This document shows positions 59,972 through 64,000 of a stretch of DNA of 64,000 nucleotides, in pieces. The stretch spans positions 1,736,001 through 1,800,000 of the forward strand of contig NZ_JAUCES010000005.1 of NCBI RefSeq assembly GCF_030348825.1, read 5' to 3'. Position numbers and translations under genes: made by a program. Position 1 is the first letter of the stretch. Every line of letters starts with the position of its first letter. This DNA is from Fictibacillus sp. b24. GTDB taxonomy: Bacteria > Bacillota > Bacilli > Bacillales > Fictibacillaceae. A model generated the notes under the pieces. The model made no database searches, had not been told where the DNA came from, and saw nothing but the letters and a program-made list of their open reading frames with translations.

Positions 59972-60790
59972 ATGGAGACAAAAGAATATTTGTTACGTGA
60001 ACTAAAAGAAATTGAGAAGTGGGAAAAGGATCAAAAAGGTCTCTGGTTTTGGGAGCGTATAACACGCTTGCCATTTAAGCTGCTCGATAAAGTAACACCA
60101 AAATTTATTCAAACCAAGATCGGTACACTGCTTGATGAAATTGGTGGCTACATACAAAATGGCGGACAATACCTATCAAACAAAAAATCCGTTTATCAGT
60201 TTTTCGAAAAGAAGACAGGCCGTCCGATTAACGAGTTATCAGATCTTCAAGACGTTCCAGTTGAAGAAATGAAGAAAGTTTCATTAGAATTGGCAGACAA
60301 AAGAAAAGGTGCAGCAACGCTTCAAGGAGCAAGTACAGGAATCGGAGGCATATTCACACTTGCCATAGATATTCCCGCTATCCTCGCTATCTCTTTAAAA
60401 ACACTTCAAGAAATTGCGATTATACATGGATACGATCCCAATGATAAACAAGAGAGAGTATATATTTTAAAATGTTTGCAATTCTCAACGTCAGATTATG
60501 TTGGCAAAGAGGCAATCTTAAATGAACTTTCTGAGATAAGTGAAAAAGACGATGAAAAGTCACGAGAAGTCATTTCTCAAATACAAGGATGGAGAGAAGT
60601 AACATTAACCTTTACCGAATCATTCGGTTGGAAAAAGCTGTTTCAGATGGTTCCGGTAGCTGGCATTATATTCGGTGCGTTTGCGAACCGTTCAATGATC
60701 AGTGATCTTTCTGAAACAGGAACGATGCTTTATCAAAAGAGAAGGATTATGGAGAGGTTGGGGAGTGTTTCAAACTCTACTAATGATTAA
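59972..60790 (+). CDS. EcsC family protein
   Basis: 272 residues from ATG 59972 (GGATGGA upstream); the frame from 59924 is an unsupported extension. EcsC hallmarks: K-G-A-A-T-L-Q-G-A-S-T-G-I-G-G near 107-121, I-P-A-I-L-A-I-S-L-K-T-L-Q-E-I-A near 131-146 and G-Y-D-P-N-D-K-Q-E-R near 151-160. Hydrophobic segments suggest membrane association. EcsC in B. subtilis accompanies the EcsAB ABC transporter; here no ecsAB genes are adjacent, so it is a stand-alone paralogue. Confidence 0.9.
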   Translation: METKEYLLRELKEIEKWEKDQKGLWFWERITRLPFKLLDKVTPKFIQTKIGTLLDEIGGYIQNGGQYLSNKKSVYQFFEKKTGRPINELSDLQDVPVEEMKKVSLELADKRKGAATLQGASTGIGGIFTLAIDIPAILAISLKTLQEIAIIHGYDPNDKQERVYILKCLQFSTSDYVGKEAILNELSEISEKDDEKSREVISQIQGWREVTLTFTESFGWKKLFQMVPVAGIIFGAFANRSMISDLSETGTMLYQKRRIMERLGSVSNSTND

Positions 60791-60867
60791 ATATAAAGTA
60801 GAACATACCTTGACAGAGTAGAGGTCAGAGGACATCATAAACAGTAAGTATGCATTTGTAGCATAGC

Positions 60868-60900
60868 AAAAGGGTCGATTCAAAATGAATCGACCCTTTA
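60868..60900. terminator. Bidirectional terminator between ecsC-like and yitT genes
   Basis: AAAGGGTCGATTC, loop AAAAT, GAATCGACCCTTT, 13-bp perfect stem between convergent genes. Confidence 0.88.
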
Positions 60901-60943
60901 ACTACTTTTCGTATATTGTTATTATCATTTCTTCAAGTTCATC

Positions 60944-61777
60944 TTACGTCTTAGGAAATGTAAAACCTTCCCCAAACACATCTCTTACATCGTGGACAAC
61001 GACAAACGCTTTTTCATCAACACGTTGGATCATTTTCTTTAACAAAAATAGCTCCTGTTTATTGATTACTACATAAAGGATATCTTTTGCTTCATTCGAG
61101 TAATGGCCTTTTGCATTAATAATGGTAACTCCGCGATCCATCTCATCGCTTACTTTTTGAGCGATTTCTACCGTGCTTTCAGAAATAATCGTGACAGCTT
61201 TTCTCGTATCGAAACCATCAATTAAGTAATCAAGAATTTTTGTACTAATATAAATGGATATTCCAGTGTACATCGTATTTTCAATCCCTATGACAAACGA
61301 AGATCCAATTACGACAAGAATATCAAAAACAAACATAGATGTACTAACACCCCAGCCGAAATGCTGATTCAGCATCCGGGCAACAATGGTCGAACCTCCT
61401 GTTGTACCGCCTGAACGCAGCACTAGCCCTAATCCAATCCCGATGAAAACACCTGCAAAAACAGTTCCGAGCATAATGTCTACGGGGTTACCCATGCCTT
61501 CTGTTAAATGCATAAAGAGGGAGGTAAAGAAGATGGCAATCATCGTATACCAGGTCACTCTTTTATTTAAAACTTTATAACCAATAGCTAAAAGTAAACC
61601 GTTCATGATAAAGTTTGTCAGACCTGGTGACCAGCCTAATAAGTAATAAAGGGTCATTGAGATACCTGTAACGCCACCTTCACCTAATTCGTTTGGGATG
61701 GCAAACCAATTTACGCCAAGTGCAAAAAACAGGGATCCTATAATGATTAGTGTAATCTCTTTTCCTGTATGGTTCAT
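60944..61777 (-). CDS. YitT family membrane protein (DUF161/DUF2179)
   Basis: 277 residues. About five or six N-terminal membrane segments (N-E-L-G-E-G-G-V-T-G-I-S-M-T near 29-42; G-L-G-L-V-L-R-S-G-G-T-T-G-G-S near 115-129) and a cytoplasmic C-terminal DUF2179 domain from about 195 (R-K-A-V-T-I-I-S-E; D-R-G-V-T-I-I-N-A-K-G-H-Y). A paralogue of the fragment at 1-176. Divergent from the GntR regulator, with a palindromic operator candidate between them. Transport function is suspected but unproven. Confidence 0.92.
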   Translation of the reverse strand: MNHTGKEITLIIIGSLFFALGVNWFAIPNELGEGGVTGISMTLYYLLGWSPGLTNFIMNGLLLAIGYKVLNKRVTWYTMIAIFFTSLFMHLTEGMGNPVDIMLGTVFAGVFIGIGLGLVLRSGGTTGGSTIVARMLNQHFGWGVSTSMFVFDILVVIGSSFVIGIENTMYTGISIYISTKILDYLIDGFDTRKAVTIISESTVEIAQKVSDEMDRGVTIINAKGHYSNEAKDILYVVINKQELFLLKKMIQRVDEKAFVVVHDVRDVFGEGFTFPKT

Positions 61778-61832
61778 ATTATCACTCCGTTCTACCTGAA
61801 TACGTAGGATAATATATCATAGGGAAATACTT

Positions 61833-61861
61833 CGAACAAGATTGTTCTACAATATTGTTCG
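61833..61861. promoter_or_regulatory. Nested palindromic operator candidate between yitT and gntR
   Basis: Outer arms CGAACAA (61833-61839) and TTGTTCG (61855-61861); inside, GAACAA-GA-TTGTTC (61834-61847) and the perfect palindrome ACAATATTGT (61849-61858). Position in the divergent gap suits binding by the adjacent GntR-family protein. Confidence 0.55.
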
Positions 61862-61931
61862 ATAAATATTTGTAACACTTATTCTCTATGTTAGAATAGG
61901 GGAAAAGAATGTATAGGCAGGTTAATAAAAA

Positions 61932-62606
61932 ATGCGTAAAGAAACCGTAGAACAAAAGGTTTATCATTTAATAAAAAACGCAATTTTGAATCGGCAAATT
62001 GCACCTGGTAACCAGTTGTTTGAAAGTGCCATTGCAGAGAAGGTTAATGCAAGCAGGACCCCAATTCGAAGCGCAATCATGAAGCTGGAATCAGAAGGGC
62101 TAGTGAATGTTGTTCCTAATAAGGGAGCATTCATCGTGCAGCCAACGATCGAAGAAATGATCCAGGCATTTGAGATGAGAAAAGTGCTTGAGGAAATGGC
62201 GATTCAGAAAGGATTCTCCAATATTGGAGAGGGTGAAGTCCAGCAACTCAAACAGCTCCTTTTTGAAATGAGAAATGCTTATTATGAACGAAACATCGTT
62301 CCTTATCAAGAGAAAAACAATGCTTTTCATCTTGTACTCGCAAAAGCAAGTGGCAACAGCTATTTAATTGAATTTATGGAGAAAATTTTGAGTCAGATCA
62401 CGATTTATATGGTACTTTATGATGTCTTTAATGGAGATAATGATGATGAAGAGCTAGATATCCTAGAACATGAGAAAATGATTAAACACATTGAAAGTGG
62501 AGAAAAAGAAAATCTGCAAACATTACTTCTTCAACACCTTGATAATAGTTTAACAAAGCTGCAGCAGGATAAATTAAATTATAAGTCCCTTACAAGGTTG
62601 TTTTAG
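61932..62606 (+). CDS. GntR-family regulator with FCD domain
   Basis: 224 residues. N-terminal GntR winged helix (L-I-K-N-A-I-L-N-R-Q-I-A-P-G near residues 13-26, E-S-A-I-A-E-K-V-N-A-S-R-T-P-I-R-S-A near 31-48) and a helical FCD ligand domain (about 75-205; F-E-M-R-K-V-L-E-E-M-A near 78-88, H-L-V-L-A-K-A-S-G-N near 127-136, H-E-K-M-I-K-H-I-E near 173-181). FCD regulators respond to carboxylic acids. Likely target: itself and the divergent yitT, possibly the downstream cysteine-dioxygenase-like gene. Confidence 0.9.
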   Translation: MRKETVEQKVYHLIKNAILNRQIAPGNQLFESAIAEKVNASRTPIRSAIMKLESEGLVNVVPNKGAFIVQPTIEEMIQAFEMRKVLEEMAIQKGFSNIGEGEVQQLKQLLFEMRNAYYERNIVPYQEKNNAFHLVLAKASGNSYLIEFMEKILSQITIYMVLYDVFNGDNDDEELDILEHEKMIKHIESGEKENLQTLLLQHLDNSLTKLQQDKLNYKSLTRLF

Positions 62607-62710
62607 AGTAGTCTCACATAAGAGACAAGTCTGCGTTCATACATATGAAAGTAGTTTTGTATGTAGTTTTTACTGACTTTAGAGGAAATTGCCTAAAGGA
62701 GTTGGTTGAA

Positions 62711-63277
62711 ATGGAAACGCTTCATAAGACAATGAACGTGTTGGATGCATTAAACAATCCTTCAAAAAAAGAACTTAGAGAGGCACTTATTTCTCTAGAT
62801 ATTGGGTTGGAGGAAATTAGATCGAATCTGAAATCCTCAAATGGAAAACCATACTATAGAAAACTCCTGTATCAGAATGAAGAAGTGGAATTGTTAGTGA
62901 TGAATTGGTCGCAAATTGAATGTGCGCCACATGATCATGGTAATTCCCAAGGGTGGATCAAAGTTCTTAATGGTTCTTCTCTGAACACCGTTTATGAAGT
63001 CAAAGAAAACGGTTTGCCTTCAGAGTTATTTACAAAGGTTCATACACTAGGGGAATTATTCTACGCACCTAACAAAGGTGTTCATAAAATGAAAGCAGAA
63101 GAGGAAAGCGATTTAGTAACACTGCACCTCTACTCTCCTCCTATCAGTGGCATGATGGTCTATGATCTTAAAAAATGTGCCGTATGTGTTGTTTCAGATG
63201 ATTGCGGAGCATGGTGGCCAGATGAGCAGCAGCAAAAGTTAAAAGAAATTCAACTTAAAAATGATGTATTGGCTTAA
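62711..63277 (+). CDS. Cysteine dioxygenase-like cupin protein
   Basis: 188 residues from ATG 62711 (AAAGGAG upstream); the longer frame from 62645 is not supported. Cupin with C-A-P-H-D-H-G-N-S (C71, H74, H76) and H125 in K-G-V-H-K-M-K as expected iron ligands, and Y-S-P-P-I-S-G-M near 147-154, as in bacterial CDO. Cysteine to cysteine sulfinate is the family reaction. Terminator at 63287. Confidence 0.88.
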   Translation: METLHKTMNVLDALNNPSKKELREALISLDIGLEEIRSNLKSSNGKPYYRKLLYQNEEVELLVMNWSQIECAPHDHGNSQGWIKVLNGSSLNTVYEVKENGLPSELFTKVHTLGELFYAPNKGVHKMKAEEESDLVTLHLYSPPISGMMVYDLKKCAVCVVSDDCGAWWPDEQQQKLKEIQLKNDVLA

Positions 63278-63286
63278 ATGATTTAT

Positions 63287-63316
63287 GCGCCTGTCACTTC
63301 AAACAGGTGCTTTTTC
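63287..63316 (+). terminator. Terminator after the CDO-like gene
   Basis: GCGCCTGT, loop CACTTCAA, ACAGGTGC (one wobble), five T; it ends 14 bases before the convergent gene. Confidence 0.82.
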
Positions 63317-63329
63317 ATGGCTATAAAGA

Positions 63330-64000
63330 TCAAACAGAGTAATACTTTTTATAATAATGTGTAAGTGCCAATAGTGGCCAAATGTAATCATAACTATGAT
63401 AATGAATATAAAATGCGCCGGGTAATCCGGCTCCAATCGGATAGTTTTCTTGTTCACGATGTGTCATCAGCCAACTAACTGCCTTCTCCATCTCAAGAGT
63501 AGGCTGTCTATGGATTGCCGTTAGTGCATTAAGCGCCCATGCGGTTTGAGATGGTGTACTTGCGTTTAACTTTACATATTTTCTTTGATTGTCACTAGCA
63601 CATGATTCTCCCCAACCGCCATCTTCATTTTGTACATTGAATAACCATTGCTTTGCTTTTTGTATTTTTTTGGTCTCAGAATTTACCCCACATGCCATCA
63701 GACCCGTAACTGCGGCCCACGTTCCGTAAACATAACAAACACCCCAGCGGCCATACCAGGAGCCATCCTGTTCTTGGCTTGCAAAAAGCCAGTTCACTCC
63801 TTTTTTTATAGAGGCGTGATCTGGATTTAATCGTTGAAATTTCCCCAAAAACTCCAGTGTTCTTCCCGTTATGTCTGGGGTGGAAGGATCGATTAAGGCA
63901 TCTTTGGCATGTTTAATCGGCAGACTGCCAATTAAATAACGATTCGTGTTCTTCTCGAATGCTGCCCATCCGCCATCATCGTTCTGCATCGATAAAAGCC
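63330..64000 (-). CDS. Squalene-hopene-cyclase-like terpene cyclase, C-terminal part (cut by window end)
   Basis: The frame is open beyond the ATG at 63989 to the window edge, so the 219 residues seen are only the C-terminus. QW-type repeats of prenyltransferase/squalene oxidase folds: Q-N-D-D-G-G-W at the start, Q-E-Q-D-G-S-W-Y-G-R-W-G near 73-84, Q-N-E-D-G-G-W-G-E-S near 119-128, and T-P-S-Q-T-A-W-A-L near 143-151. The end, F-Y-I-H-Y-H-S-Y-D-Y-I-W-P, matches class II triterpene cyclases. In Bacillus such cyclases make hopanoids or sporulenes. The N-terminal DxDD motif lies outside the window. Confidence 0.9.
   Translation of the reverse strand, partial: LLSMQNDDGGWAAFEKNTNRYLIGSLPIKHAKDALIDPSTPDITGRTLEFLGKFQRLNPDHASIKKGVNWLFASQEQDGSWYGRWGVCYVYGTWAAVTGLMACGVNSETKKIQKAKQWLFNVQNEDGGWGESCASDNQRKYVKLNASTPSQTAWALNALTAIHRQPTLEMEKAVSWLMTHREQENYPIGAGLPGAFYIHYHSYDYIWPLLALTHYYKKYYSV

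Noticed and set aside
1-64000. Prophage, IS element or integrative element
   Set aside because: No integrase, transposase, phage structural or conjugation genes were found on either strand.

Overview
The window is a chromosomal segment from a spore-forming, low-GC Gram-positive bacterium of the family Bacillaceae; Fictibacillus or a close relative is my guess, but the sequence alone does not fix the genus. The evidence is an alpha/beta-type small acid-soluble spore protein, an SspM-like spore protein, RacA, GpsB, bacillithiol genes, a type B RNase P RNA and long collinearity with the Bacillus subtilis ypj-ypm-ypp-yps region. I found no prophage, transposase or CRISPR array.

Layout. 1-8.4 kb: a divergent YitT-type gene, then mazG-like, dapB, mgsA, bshB1, bshA, cca and birA (tight, with several overlaps), and panBCD followed by dinG. 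11.4-15.5 kb: an accessory block between dinG and ypmA holding a SnoaL-like protein, a P-loop kinase-like protein and a secreted tandem cyanophycinase. 15.9-21.5 kb: ypmA, ypmB, aspB, asnS, dnaD, nth, ypoC. 21.5-29.2 kb: a LysM/GH18 spore-cortex-type glycosidase, then recU-ponA on the minus strand, a glutaredoxin-like gene, yppC, sspM, racA and yppE. 29.2-42.3 kb: mostly accessory genes (DEAD-box helicase with a co-translated partner, TerC, molybdopterin oxidoreductase, LysM-CAP protein, ankyrin protein, TrhO, PAP2, SASP, ArsR-SRPBCC fusion, tryptophan dioxygenase, Fpg/Nei paralogue). 42.4-44.6 kb: an AT-rich two-gene glycosyltransferase islet flanked by a 21-bp exact direct repeat. 44.6-51.3 kb: mrfAB, ypsA, gpsB, rnpB, ypsC. 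51.5-58.5 kb: an M32 carboxypeptidase, yneT, parE, parC. 58.7-64 kb: a membrane metal-dependent hydrolase, a PfpI/DJ-1 protein, an EcsC protein, YitT, a GntR regulator, a cysteine-dioxygenase-like protein and the C-terminal part of a squalene-hopene-cyclase-like gene cut by the window edge.

Functional links inside the window: lysine/peptidoglycan precursor (dapB), PBP1 (ponA) and its regulator GpsB; bacillithiol (bshB1, bshA); pantothenate (panBCD); DNA repair and segregation (dinG, nth, recU, mrfAB, parEC, racA).

The most unusual material is non-coding. Two ~140-bp intergenic elements (15.6 and 37.6 kb) consist of five 21-bp units in the same order, ending in a small hairpin at the same spacing; a simpler 21-bp array lies upstream of dnaD. 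Three copies of a ~165-bp inverted-repeat element sit at 6.1, 28.6 and 58.5 kb. A 15-bp motif occurs three times exactly. A structured leader precedes terC. These, the glycosyltransferase islet, the tandem cyanophycinase and the ArsR-SRPBCC fusion with an internal start are the main leads.
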